DNA of 64,000 nt from Aquimarina sp042434915 (GCF_042434915.1 NZ_CP170198.1:1860001-1924000); one strand, 5' to 3'. Counted from the stretch's first letter, positions 8,946 to 17,585 are shown. Notes: generated by a model from the sequence alone, not told the origin. Numbers and translations: made by a program.

Positions 8946-10118
8946 ATGAGCATTGATAAAGTTCAAATTTTTGATACCACCCTTCGGGATGGAGAACAAG
9001 TACCGGGTTGTAAGCTAGATACCACTCAAAAATTGATCATCGCACAGCAATTAGACACCTTGGGTGTCGATGTAATTGAAGCTGGATTTCCTGTGTCTAG
9101 TCCCGGAGATTTTAAATCTGTATATGAAATTTCAAAATTAGTAAAAAACGCTACGGTTTGCGGACTCACGCGTGCCGTAAAAAATGACATCAAAGTTGCT
9201 GCCGAAGCTTTGCAGCTGGCTAAGAGGCCTAGGATTCACACTGGTATAGGTACATCAGATTCGCATATTAAATATAAGTTTAATGCCACTAGAGAACAGG
9301 TGATTGAGCGAGGTATTGCTGCGGTTAAGTACGCCAAATCATTTGTAGAGGATGTTGAATTTTATGCCGAGGATGCCGGGCGTACCGATAATGAATTTTT
9401 GGCACGTGTCTGTGAGGCCATGATTAAAGCTGGTGCCACGGTGCTTAATATACCTGATACCACGGGCTACTGTTTACCCGAAGAATATGGTCAAAAAATT
9501 AAGTACTTAAAAGAAAATGTCAAAGGTATTGACAACGTAATCCTGTCGTGCCATTGTCATAATGATCTAGGACTGGCCACAGCTAATTCGATTGCTGGAG
9601 TTTTACATGGTGCCAGACAGATAGAATGCACTATTAACGGAATCGGCGAGCGTGCTGGCAATACCTCTTTAGAAGAGGTGGTTATGATCATGAAACAACA
9701 TCCTTACCTAGACTTAAGTACCAATATTAATTCACAAATGCTTTATGCTACAAGTCAAATGGTGTCTGAGCATATGGGGATGCCTGTACAGCCTAACAAG
9801 GCGATTATTGGCGCCAATGCTTTTGCTCACAGTTCTGGTATCCATCAAGATGGGGTGATCAAAAACAGAGCTACCTATGAAATTATGGATCCTGCAGATG
9901 TTGGGGTTACAGAATCGTCTATTGTATTAACGGCAAGAAGCGGACGAGCAGCGCTGGCTTATCGTGCAAAAAAGGTAGGCTACGAATTAACCAAATTACA
10001 ACTCGACGATGTATACTGTGAATTTTTAAAGTTTGCAGATAAAAAGAAAGAAATTAATGACACCGATTTACATCATATTATTAAAAAAACAAATGTCGAA
10101 GTAGCCGCTGTTGCCTAG
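8946..10118 (+). CDS. leuA: 2-isopropylmalate synthase
   Basis: First committed step of leucine synthesis: condenses acetyl-CoA with 2-oxoisovalerate. Motifs DTTLRDGEQVPG (residues 10-21), the metal-binding HCHNDLGLA, and GERAGNTSLEEV are all present, as is the flap region HSSGIHQDG. At 390 aa it has the catalytic barrel and linker but lacks most of the roughly 120-aa C-terminal leucine-binding regulatory domain of the 500+ aa enzymes, so feedback by leucine may be weak or absent. Homocitrate or citramalate synthase are relatives, but the leuCDB context settles the call. First gene of the operon. Confidence 0.93.
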   Translation: MSIDKVQIFDTTLRDGEQVPGCKLDTTQKLIIAQQLDTLGVDVIEAGFPVSSPGDFKSVYEISKLVKNATVCGLTRAVKNDIKVAAEALQLAKRPRIHTGIGTSDSHIKYKFNATREQVIERGIAAVKYAKSFVEDVEFYAEDAGRTDNEFLARVCEAMIKAGATVLNIPDTTGYCLPEEYGQKIKYLKENVKGIDNVILSCHCHNDLGLATANSIAGVLHGARQIECTINGIGERAGNTSLEEVVMIMKQHPYLDLSTNINSQMLYATSQMVSEHMGMPVQPNKAIIGANAFAHSSGIHQDGVIKNRATYEIMDPADVGVTESSIVLTARSGRAALAYRAKKVGYELTKLQLDDVYCEFLKFADKKKEINDTDLHHIIKKTNVEVAAVA

Positions 10119-10147
10119 TTTTTTTACAATAATATTTACTTGAACTT

Positions 10148-11530
10148 ATGAAAAAAACCTTATTTGATAAAGTGTGGGACGCCCACGTAGTCAAAGAAAT
10201 AGAAGATGGTCCCCAGATTTTATATATTGATAAACATCTAATTCATGAAGTAACGAGTCCGCAAGCGTTTAATGAACTTGAGCGACGAACAATACCGGTA
10301 TTTCGCCCCAATCAAATTGTTGCTACGGCAGATCACAATACCCCAACGCTTAATCAGCACCTACCTATCAAAGATGAGATGTCTCGCAAACAATTGGCAC
10401 AACTCGCAGTTAATTGCGAGAAAAATGAGATCCCATTATACGGTTTAGGACATGCCTATAATGGTATTGTACATGTTATGGCTCCCGAGTTGGGTTTTAC
10501 CCAACCAGGGATGACCATTGTATGTGGCGATAGTCATACGTCGACTCATGGTGCTTTTGGGAGCATTGCCTTTGGTATTGGTACAAGTCAAGTAGCGCAG
10601 GTATTTGCAAGTCAATGTCTGCTATTACAAAAGCCCAAGAGCTTGCGCGTTACTGTTACTGGTACTTTACGACCGGGTGTTTTACCCAAAGATGTTATTC
10701 TTTATATCATTGCGCAATTGGGGACCAATTCTGGTACTGGATACTTTTGTGAGTATGCCGGGAACGTGTTTGAGGAGATGAGTATGGAGGGGAGAATGAC
10801 CGTATGCAATATGAGTATTGAGATGGGAGCCCGTGGCGGTATGATTGCACCCGATGCAACTACCTATGCCTATGTAAAAGGTAAACCGTTTGCACCAAAA
10901 GGTGAAGAGTTTGATAAAAAAGTAGCTTATTGGCAAACCTTGGCTACCGATTGTGATGCTGTTTTTGATAAAGAATATCACTTTGATGCCGAGGCGATCG
11001 AACCCATGCTTACGTATGGTACCAATCCTGGGATGGGTATTAAAATTTCTGAGCGTATCCCCAACCACACCTCTGATACGTTTGAAAAATCATTGGCGTA
11101 TATGAACTTTGATAAGGGGCAATCGCTAATCGATCAACAAGTAAACTATGTTTTTATTGGGAGTTGTACCAATAGTCGTATCGAAGATTTTAGGATTGCC
11201 GCACACTATGTCGAAGGTAAACAAAAGGCAGCCAATGTAACGGCTTGGTTGGTACCTGGTTCACAACAAGTAGCCAAACAAATTAAGGATGAAGGTTTAC
11301 ATAAAATATTTGAAAACTCTGGGTTTCAATTGCGCCAGCCGGGCTGTTCTGCGTGTTTGGCTATGAATGATGATAAGATTCCCGAAGGAGAATATTGCGT
11401 GTCTACCTCTAATCGCAATTTTGAAGGACGTCAAGGTCAGGGTGCTCGAACCATACTGGCAAGTCCATTAATGGCAGCTGCTACTGCAGTACACGGAAAA
11501 ATTATTGACATTACCAAACATCTTAATTAA
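10148..11530 (+). CDS. leuC: 3-isopropylmalate dehydratase large subunit
   Basis: Aconitase-family subunit that isomerises 2- to 3-isopropylmalate together with LeuD. The 460-aa protein carries CGDSHTSTHGAFG, FIGSCTNSRIEDF and PGCSACLAMNDD; the cysteines in the last two bind the [4Fe-4S] cluster. Length is standard for the bacterial LeuC. It lies 29 bp after leuA, and leuD begins one base after its stop codon, which fits translational coupling of the two subunits. Confidence 0.97.
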   Translation: MKKTLFDKVWDAHVVKEIEDGPQILYIDKHLIHEVTSPQAFNELERRTIPVFRPNQIVATADHNTPTLNQHLPIKDEMSRKQLAQLAVNCEKNEIPLYGLGHAYNGIVHVMAPELGFTQPGMTIVCGDSHTSTHGAFGSIAFGIGTSQVAQVFASQCLLLQKPKSLRVTVTGTLRPGVLPKDVILYIIAQLGTNSGTGYFCEYAGNVFEEMSMEGRMTVCNMSIEMGARGGMIAPDATTYAYVKGKPFAPKGEEFDKKVAYWQTLATDCDAVFDKEYHFDAEAIEPMLTYGTNPGMGIKISERIPNHTSDTFEKSLAYMNFDKGQSLIDQQVNYVFIGSCTNSRIEDFRIAAHYVEGKQKAANVTAWLVPGSQQVAKQIKDEGLHKIFENSGFQLRQPGCSACLAMNDDKIPEGEYCVSTSNRNFEGRQGQGARTILASPLMAAATAVHGKIIDITKHLN

Positions 11531-11531
11531 C

Positions 11532-12119
11532 ATGGAGCCTTTTATAAAAATAACATCAACTGCTATTCCCCTACCGATTCAAAATATTGATACCGATCAA
11601 ATCATACCCGCTCGTTTTTTAAAGGCTACAACACGAGAAGGTTTTGGCGAAAATTTGTTTAGAGACTGGCGGTATCACCAAGATGGTAGTATTAATACTG
11701 CGTTTCAACTAAATAACGGTACGTACAACGGTGAGATTTTGGTAGCGGGTGATAATTTTGGTTGCGGTTCGAGTCGAGAACATGCCGCCTGGGCGCTACA
11801 TGATTACGGGTTTAAGGTAGTGATCTCTAGTTTTTTTGCCGATATTTTTAAAGGCAACGCCTTAAATAATGCGGTATTACCTGTGCAAGTATCTCCTGCT
11901 TTCTTACAAGAATTGTTGCAGGCAATCCAAAAAGATCCCACTACAATTATAGAGGTAGATCTTCAACATCAACACGTGAGGTTGATGGCAACAAATGCTT
12001 CAGAAAACTTTGAGATTAACGGCTATAAAAAAACCTGTATGCTTAATGGATACGATGACATTGATTTTCTGTTAAGCAATTTAGCAGCGATCGAAACTTT
12101 CGAAAAAACAAAAATTTAA
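11532..12119 (+). CDS. leuD: 3-isopropylmalate dehydratase small subunit
   Basis: Swivelling small subunit that completes the isopropylmalate isomerase with LeuC. The 195-aa protein has PLPIQNIDTDQIIPARFLK and the catalytic loop FGCGSSREHAAWAL. The frame is open back to 11505 inside leuC, but the ATG at 11532, one base after the leuC stop, gives the normal N-terminus (MEPFIKITSTAIPLP), so it was selected. Third gene of the leu operon. Confidence 0.97.
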   Translation: MEPFIKITSTAIPLPIQNIDTDQIIPARFLKATTREGFGENLFRDWRYHQDGSINTAFQLNNGTYNGEILVAGDNFGCGSSREHAAWALHDYGFKVVISSFFADIFKGNALNNAVLPVQVSPAFLQELLQAIQKDPTTIIEVDLQHQHVRLMATNASENFEINGYKKTCMLNGYDDIDFLLSNLAAIETFEKTKI

Positions 12120-12174
12120 AAAAATTAATGCTCGGGGAACAATTGTATGTCTCCTGATTATAAAAAATTGTGTT

Positions 12175-13290
12175 ATGAAATTAGAAATTGCAGTACTTGC
12201 AGGCGACGGGATTGGACCCGAAGTCACAACTCAAGCGATCAAATCGCTCGAAGCGATTGCCCATAGTTTTGATCACACCTTTTTGTTTAAAGAAGGATTA
12301 GTTGGTGCTGTAGCGATTGATGCTACAGGAGATGCACTCCCACAGCAAACACTAGAGCTTTGTGCTACCAGTGATGCTGTTCTTTTTGGCGCTATTGGCG
12401 ATCCAAAATATGATAATAACCCAAGTGCCAAGGTGCGTCCCGAACAAGGATTACTTACATTGAGAAAGGAGCTTGGATTGTATGCCAATATACGACCTGT
12501 AAAGGCCTATCCTACCCTGTTAGAACACTCCCCCTTAAAACGTGCTGTGATCGAGGGTACCGATGTGGTAATCTATCGCGAACTTACGGGTGGTATCTAT
12601 TTTGGAGAAAAATCTTTGAATGTTGATGGTACCATAGCATCGGATCTGTGTGAATACGCTGTAGAAGAAATAGAGCGCATTGCCCATTTGGCATTTAAAG
12701 AAGCTTTAAAAAGAAGAAAAAAATTGACCTTGGTTGATAAAGCTAATGTTTTGGAAACCTCTAGATTATGGCGCAAGGTGGTGACAGATCTATCTAGCAA
12801 ATATCCCGATGTAGCACTTGACTTTATGTTTGTTGATAATGCCGCTATGCAGTTAATTTTGAACCCAAAGGCGTTTGATGTGATCCTTACCGAAAATATG
12901 TTTGGGGATATCTTGTCAGACGAAGCCAGCGTTATCGGTGGTTCTATTGGATTGCTAGCCTCTGCATCTGTGGGTAACAAATTTTGCATGTTTGAACCAA
13001 TACATGGCTCTTATCCACAGGCTACGGGTAAAAATATTGCAAATCCAATTGCTGCTATTTTATCTGCTGCGATGCTTTTGCGACATTTTAATTTGCTGGA
13101 TGAGGCCGATAGGATCGAAAAAGCGGTAGAAAAGGCCTTAGAGCTTAACATCACCACGCCCGACCTTAACAATCACCATCCCTTATCTACTCAAAAGGTT
13201 GGAGACTTTATTGCAGACTATATAGCTAACCCCTTTGATTCTAATATCAATTTTGAAAATATACATGTGGGACAATCCACGATAATTTAG
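12175..13290 (+). CDS. leuB: 3-isopropylmalate dehydrogenase
   Basis: NAD-dependent oxidative decarboxylation of 3-isopropylmalate to 2-oxoisocaproate, the last leu-specific step before transamination. The 371-aa protein shows GDGIGPEV near the N-terminus, YRELTGGIYFGEK, the Asp-containing FVDNAAMQLI and TENMFGDILSDEAS (Mg-isocitrate binding), and EPIHGSYPQATGKNIANP (cofactor region). Length is standard. Last gene of the leuACDB operon, followed by a strong terminator. Confidence 0.97.
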   Translation: MKLEIAVLAGDGIGPEVTTQAIKSLEAIAHSFDHTFLFKEGLVGAVAIDATGDALPQQTLELCATSDAVLFGAIGDPKYDNNPSAKVRPEQGLLTLRKELGLYANIRPVKAYPTLLEHSPLKRAVIEGTDVVIYRELTGGIYFGEKSLNVDGTIASDLCEYAVEEIERIAHLAFKEALKRRKKLTLVDKANVLETSRLWRKVVTDLSSKYPDVALDFMFVDNAAMQLILNPKAFDVILTENMFGDILSDEASVIGGSIGLLASASVGNKFCMFEPIHGSYPQATGKNIANPIAAILSAAMLLRHFNLLDEADRIEKAVEKALELNITTPDLNNHHPLSTQKVGDFIADYIANPFDSNINFENIHVGQSTII

Positions 13291-13322
13291 GTTTTGAGTA
13301 CATCTATTTAATTTGTTTAGTA

Positions 13323-13359
13323 AAAGCAGTCTTGCGTTATGACCAAGGCTGCTTTTTTT
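13323..13359 (+). terminator. Rho-independent terminator of the leu operon
   Basis: AAAGCAGTCTTG (13323-13334) pairs with CAAGGCTGCTTT (13344-13355), 12 pairs with one T-G wobble, around a 9-nt loop and followed by a run of seven T in total. It lies 33 bp after the leuB stop. Confidence 0.9.
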
Positions 13360-13436
13360 GTTAACTGAGGGAGAACCGTAAAGAAAATTCTTACAATTTT
13401 TATAGCTTTACACTATAACTTTTAAAACCTTATAAA

Positions 13437-13601
13437 ATGTTAAACAAAATTTTAGAATTCCGCGGAGTACAACAGCTTAATCGTACACAACAACTTTCTA
13501 TCAACGGAGGGCGTAAACAATGTATTTTACCCGGTACTACGCAATGTTCGGAATACGGACAACAATGTGCAGAGAGACAATGTATTTTTGCACCTTTTTA
13601 A
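13437..13601 (+). CDS. Orphan GG-leader peptide (bacteriocin/RiPP precursor-like)
   Basis: A 54-aa ORF with its own space between two terminators. The leader MLNKILEFRGVQQLNRTQQ continues to LSINGG, matching the Bacteroidota bacteriocin-type signal (LN..EQ..I.GG) cleaved after the double glycine by a C39-type peptidase. The predicted mature peptide begins RKQCILPG, is 28 aa long and holds four cysteines (pattern QC, QC, QC, QC), which could form two disulfides or thioether rings. No modification enzyme, C39 transporter or immunity gene is adjacent, so partners would have to be elsewhere. Call rests on leader pattern, size and isolated transcription unit. Confidence 0.75.
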   Translation: MLNKILEFRGVQQLNRTQQLSINGGRKQCILPGTTQCSEYGQQCAERQCIFAPF

Positions 13602-13659
13602 AACGTATTAAGAGCGTATATGCTATGATGTAAATACGCCAATTGTACGTTACAGTACT

Positions 13660-13694
13660 TAGACCTTTCATTAAGTTGAAAGGTCTTTTACTTT
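13660..13694 (+). terminator. Rho-independent terminator after the GG-leader peptide
   Basis: AGACCTTTCA (13661-13670) pairs perfectly with TGAAAGGTCT (13677-13686) around a 6-nt loop, then a T-rich tail. It closes the peptide transcription unit. Confidence 0.85.
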
Positions 13695-13756
13695 TATATT
13701 AGCTGCTCACTAAAACCAAAAAGCAACCTCTCAATACGCCTTCCTTATTTCCCAAC

Positions 13757-14090
13757 AAGTGATATACCCCTTCTGGGGAAGGGATTGTGTATTCCCGGGA
13801 TTGTAGTACCCGCTCCGGTGACACCAAGTAGCTTCGCAGGAAGGCACACATAGCTCCCTGCGGGTTGTACTCCCGTTCCATGGCAATGATCTCACGCTCC
13901 AGCTACCATGGAAGCCTTAAAAAACTCCCCGGAGCACCGAGTACGTTCGCTGGAAGGGTTCTCACCCTTCCCGGAAGCCATCCAACTGTCGCAGGACGGG
14001 TATACAGCTGCGCCGGAGACTATCCAACCCTCGCAGGACGCGTGGTAACAGCCCCGGGAAGCCTAAAAACTTCCTAGGAGCATTGTTTAT
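13757..14090. repeat. GC-rich array of degenerate 42-bp tandem repeats
   Basis: CCGG landmarks recur at 13929, 13971, 14013 and 14054 (spacing 42, 42, 41), and earlier degenerate units begin near 13815 and 13857 on the same phase. Units share CCGG, then about 20 bases later TCGCAGGA or TCGCTGGA, then a variable stretch ending in CAGC or AGCT. Base composition is clearly richer in G+C than anything nearby. Both strands hold short open frames (14-aa period, containing PTxAGRV repeats on the plus strand), but neither has a credible start, so I treat them as by-products. It sits at the left edge of the cassette-like array; function is unknown. Confidence 0.7.
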
Positions 14091-14151
14091 GGGTGTTGGA
14101 CGTGTTTTAAAGTATCCTGAGCTTAGGGGAAGCTGTTTACAATAGATTATT

Positions 14152-14283
14152 AAAAATCTACGAACTCAAAAAAATTATGTAGTTTAGTAATATTAAAACC
14201 AGATTCCCACCCCAGTTGGTAACGTTGTGTTACCTTTTAGTATTGATATAAAGGATATATAGTTATTAAAGGTAACTATATAC
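14152..14283 (+). promoter_or_regulatory. Leader repeat copy 1: promoter plus two hairpins
   Basis: First of three closely related intergenic leaders. It has the -7-like box TAGTTTAG (14180-14187), the conserved ATTAAAACC, hairpin 1 GGTAAC/GTTACC (14218-14223 with 14229-14234), and hairpin 2 ATATAGTTA/TAACTATAT (14257-14265 with 14273-14281). A second GGTAAC at 14271-14276 could compete for GTTACC of hairpin 1, so two exclusive folds are possible. It precedes the DUF6236-like gene by 35 bp. Confidence 0.7.
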
Positions 14284-14287
14284 AATT

Positions 14288-15316
14288 GTTGTGAGCAAGC
14301 TTGAAAAACATCATTGAATGAAAAACTTAATATACTATCCTAATTTTGAATCCAATGATTTAGAGTGGTTGAAATTCTCATTGCTATATCTAGATAATTT
14401 TAGCCCTATAGTTCCTGAAACTGGTGTACCTTTTTTATCTGAATTATATAAAAGATTGCAAAACGAGACCGATTTATTAAAACTACAAAGTCCAGGTATA
14501 GGAGCAGGAACTAGAGCAACGAGAAAAGCAATAGAATATGTTACAAAAGTCATTCAAAATCCTCATTCGTTTGCAGATGAACTACACTCTGCTAATATAG
14601 TTCGAGTTTGGACTAATCAAGATGAACAGAATTACATTCTATTTGATGAAAAGTTTGTTGGAGAATGGAGGTGGTTTTGTGAGGAAAATAATTTTGTTAA
14701 AGATTCTAGATTTGGGATAGATATTTCAAAAAGTCTTGGAGAATTATATATGACATTTTTAGCGCAAGAAGTTGCATACGAAAAAGAAGCGTCACCAATA
14801 ACAGATAATAAAAACCTTGATGAGTTATCGATTTCAATAAGAACAAAAAATATTACAAATGATAATAAGATTAAAGTTGCCAAAAGTATAATAGAACATA
14901 AACTTCCATTAGATTTTAGTGAACTACCAATTGAAAAAGTTATAACTATTAGAAATAGTCCAGATTTTAAAACTAAACAATCAGCATTTCATTCTGAATT
15001 GGATAACGCATATAACAAATTAGGAATGGGAATTGACCCTTCTGAATTTAGCAAATCTTTCAATAGGACTTTAAAAGATTGGACAGGAGAATTGACCAGT
15101 TTAGGTATTAAAACTATCAGTTATGGACTTTCTGCGTATATTCTTTTGGAAAGTGATGAACCATCAAATTTGGAATATATTAAAAGAGCATTAGAAGCTG
15201 GTTTAATACTTCAAGGAGGTAAAAGTTTAGTGAAAAATATAAACAAAAATCACGAAAGAAAATATTGTAGACAATACCTGACTCAATTAGAATCTGTCAA
15301 ATAGCCAGCTCACAAC
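14288..15316 (+). mobile_element. Cassette-like unit 1 (single gene between its own inverted repeat)
   Basis: GTTGTGAGC (14288-14296) lies 21 bp before the start codon, and its exact complement GCTCACAAC (15308-15316) starts 3 bp after the stop. The arms differ from those of the neighbouring units except for GTTG/CAAC. If the unit were excised as a circle or single strand, the arms would pair. Mobility is inferred; only the symmetry is seen. Confidence 0.45.
14318..15304 (+). CDS. Probable DUF6236-family protein, defence-island type
   Basis: A 328-aa soluble protein beginning MKNLIYYPNFESNDLEWLKF, followed by FSLLYLDNFSPIVP. This start (YYPNFE...WLK..LLY.D...PI.P) resembles what I recall of the DUF6236 family, whose biochemical role I do not know. 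No nuclease, helicase or membrane motif is evident, and most of the protein is predicted helical. It is transcribed from leader copy 1 and is the only gene of cassette-like unit 1. The base composition is poorer in G+C than the core genes upstream, consistent with acquisition. Family name is from memory and should be treated as tentative. Confidence 0.6.
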   Translation: MKNLIYYPNFESNDLEWLKFSLLYLDNFSPIVPETGVPFLSELYKRLQNETDLLKLQSPGIGAGTRATRKAIEYVTKVIQNPHSFADELHSANIVRVWTNQDEQNYILFDEKFVGEWRWFCEENNFVKDSRFGIDISKSLGELYMTFLAQEVAYEKEASPITDNKNLDELSISIRTKNITNDNKIKVAKSIIEHKLPLDFSELPIEKVITIRNSPDFKTKQSAFHSELDNAYNKLGMGIDPSEFSKSFNRTLKDWTGELTSLGIKTISYGLSAYILLESDEPSNLEYIKRALEAGLILQGGKSLVKNINKNHERKYCRQYLTQLESVK

Positions 15317-15506
15317 ACGGTGTATAAAACATAGCTAGTAAGTGCTAAATCGAAAGGTTTATGTTTTATTTGCTGAGACCGCCAAATTTTTAATTTGGCT
15401 ATAAAATGAGAAGTTAAATCAAAATATAAAAAATTGGCTCTGTGCTAAATCCAAAATGTAGTATCTTTTTACACGCTACATTTCATACACTGAGCCGTTG
15501 CCCACA
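15308..15506. other. Foldable inter-cassette sequence closed by CAAC/GTTG
   Basis: Between units 1 and 2, CAAC (15313-15316) faces GTTG (15497-15500); inside, GTGTAT pairs with ATACAC after an unequal internal loop. Nested within are ATAAAACATA with TATGTTTTAT, CCAAATT with AATTTGG, GGCTC-GTG with CAC-GAGCC (one mismatch), and AAATGTAG with CTACATTT. The phrase GTGCTAAATC occurs twice. The overall plan (paired box, unpaired spacer, paired box, long variable centre) recalls integron attC sites, with only the AAC/GTT triplets shared with their consensus. Confidence 0.55.
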
Positions 15507-17533
15507 ATTTGAGAAAATATGAGTAGAATTAACATACAAGGAACAATTGACAACATAAAGAGCAAATCTAATGTTTATACACCTGTCATTGAATCGATAG
15601 TTAATTCCATTCAATCAATTTCGGACAAAGGAGTGGTTGATGGAAAAATCGAAGTCATTTTACATCGCGAAAAAGTTCTTGAATTTGAGAATCAAATACC
15701 AAACATTAAATCAATCTCAATTAGAGATAATGGAATTGGATTTAATCAAAAAAACAGAGATTCTTTTGACACATTTTACAGTCAATATAAAAAAGACATT
15801 GGAGGAAAAGGCTTTGGTCGATTTATGTTTGTAAAATACTTCGGAGACGTAAATATTTCTAGTGTGTTTAAAGATGAAAATGAAGTTTTAAAATCAAGAG
15901 ATTTTAGATTTGGAAGACAATTTGAAATAATAGTTGACGAAAAAATTAATGGTACAGAAGCCATTGACACTTACTCTGTTTTAAATTTAAACAATCTGAT
16001 TGACTCACACTCATTCGATAAAAATATTGAAACTATTTCAAGAAAACTTCTTGAAAAACTTTTAGTTTATTTTATAAATGACTCGTTTAATTGTCCAACA
16101 ATTATTGTAAAGGAAGCTGATGATAGTCATTCTGTTGTTTTAAACGATTACATAACTGGAAAGAATGAAATACAAGAGATAGAAAACTTCAAGTTTAAAT
16201 TAACTTCTGATAAAAATGTAACTAAACATTTCATAGGAAAAGTATTCAAAATCTATTTTGCTGGTAATCAAAAAAGTAAAATTAGTCTTACAGGTCATAA
16301 CAGAGAAGTTACAGAAACGAATTTACATAAATATGTACCAGAATTCGAAGATGATTTTTATGATATAAACGCATCAACTCAATCTAGAAAAAATTATATT
16401 ATAAAAACCTACATACTCGGAAAATATCTTGACGAACACGTTTCATTAGAAAGAGAAGCATTTGATTTTGGCAAAGAGAAAGGAGATGCTTATTATCCAT
16501 TTTCACAAACTGACATTGAAAGAGAATCTGCAATTAAAACTAAAGAAATCTTCAATAATGACATATCTACGAGGTCAGAAAAGAAAGTTGAAAAAATAAA
16601 AAATTACGTTACCAAAAGTGCACCTTGGCACAAATCTTATGTAAATGATTTAGATTTTTCAAAAATTGGATATAACTTATCTGAAAATGAGATTGAAATG
16701 GAACTTCATAAAGTCAAACATAAAAAAGAAATTGACACTAGAAGTCGATTTAATCAATTCTTTGAAGACCCTGAAAATTTAAAAAATGGAACTCTAAATG
16801 ATATGATTTCAGAGATTTCTGAAATAGGTAAAAGCGATTTGGCTCATTATGTTTATAATCGTAAATGTATTCTAGAAGCATTTGGAGAGATGCTCAAAAG
16901 AAATGAAGATGGGGATGGATTTTTAGAAGAAGAAATCCATAACATCATTTACCCAATGAGGAGAAACTCGGAAAACACAAATTATGAGGAACATAATCTT
17001 TGGTTACTTGATGAAAGGCTAGTTTTTTCAGAATTCATTTCGTCTGATGAAAAGATATCTTCCAAAAAAGTAAACAATGCACTTGATGAACCAGACCTAG
17101 TTGTATTTGACCAAAAACAATCTTTCAGAAATGGAGATAATGAATTTAGTAATCCATTAACCATCTTTGAATTTAAAAGACCTAAAAGAACCAATTACAG
17201 AGAGAAAGATGACCCAGTCTTACAAATTGGAAAGTATCTAAATAAAATACGCTTAGGCAAGTACGAAATGCCAGATGGTTTGGAACCAATTAAAGTAAAC
17301 GATTGTACACCAATTTATGGATATGTAATTGCAGACATTACACCAAAAATAAAAGAATTTGCTTTACATAACCAATTAACAGAAAGTCCCGACAAAGAAG
17401 GATATTTTGGATTTCATAGAGGATATAAAATGTATATTGAGATTATTAGTTTTAGAAAACTATTAAAAGATGCTACGTTAAGAAATAGAATATTCTTTAA
17501 GAAATTGCAATTGGAATAAAAACTGTGGGCAAT
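15497..17533 (+). mobile_element. Cassette-like unit 2 (single gene between its own inverted repeat)
   Basis: GTTGCCCACA (15497-15506) lies 12 bp before the start codon and TGTGGGCAAT (17524-17533) begins 4 bp after the stop. Nine of ten bases pair perfectly, and the tenth is a G-T wobble. The arm sequence is specific to this gene. There is no copy of the promoter leader in front, so expression may depend on read-through from unit 1 or a promoter inside the preceding hairpin region. Confidence 0.45.
15519..17519 (+). CDS. GHKL ATPase with C-terminal PD-(D/E)xK-like domain
   Basis: A 666-aa protein with an N-terminal GHKL ATP-binding module: N-box ExxxN (E25, N29), DNGIG (D70-G74) and GGKGFGR (G95-R101). 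A transducer-like middle part follows. The C-terminal region has PDLVVFD (D526) and, 25 residues later, FEFKRP (E551, K553), the spacing and form of a PD-(D/E)xK nuclease or structural relative. Hsp90/MutL/MORC-like ATPases fused to nucleases are known components of predicted restriction and anti-phage systems (Iyer and Aravind's MORC analyses). It stands alone between its own inverted repeats, next to an Abi-alpha gene, which supports a defence role. Activity is inferred. Confidence 0.8.
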   Translation: MSRINIQGTIDNIKSKSNVYTPVIESIVNSIQSISDKGVVDGKIEVILHREKVLEFENQIPNIKSISIRDNGIGFNQKNRDSFDTFYSQYKKDIGGKGFGRFMFVKYFGDVNISSVFKDENEVLKSRDFRFGRQFEIIVDEKINGTEAIDTYSVLNLNNLIDSHSFDKNIETISRKLLEKLLVYFINDSFNCPTIIVKEADDSHSVVLNDYITGKNEIQEIENFKFKLTSDKNVTKHFIGKVFKIYFAGNQKSKISLTGHNREVTETNLHKYVPEFEDDFYDINASTQSRKNYIIKTYILGKYLDEHVSLEREAFDFGKEKGDAYYPFSQTDIERESAIKTKEIFNNDISTRSEKKVEKIKNYVTKSAPWHKSYVNDLDFSKIGYNLSENEIEMELHKVKHKKEIDTRSRFNQFFEDPENLKNGTLNDMISEISEIGKSDLAHYVYNRKCILEAFGEMLKRNEDGDGFLEEEIHNIIYPMRRNSENTNYEEHNLWLLDERLVFSEFISSDEKISSKKVNNALDEPDLVVFDQKQSFRNGDNEFSNPLTIFEFKRPKRTNYREKDDPVLQIGKYLNKIRLGKYEMPDGLEPIKVNDCTPIYGYVIADITPKIKEFALHNQLTESPDKEGYFGFHRGYKMYIEIISFRKLLKDATLRNRIFFKKLQLE

Positions 17534-17585
17534 CGAGTAGCCTGACGCGATGAAAATTCACCGTGTTGAGGCTCTCATACCGCCC

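Noticed and set aside
13699..14077. Two short open frames on opposite strands (60 and 70 aa) in the GC-rich region
   Set aside because: Both reflect the 42-bp repeat (a 14-codon period keeps frames open). Neither has a ribosome-binding site, signal or domain, so they are treated as repeat by-products.
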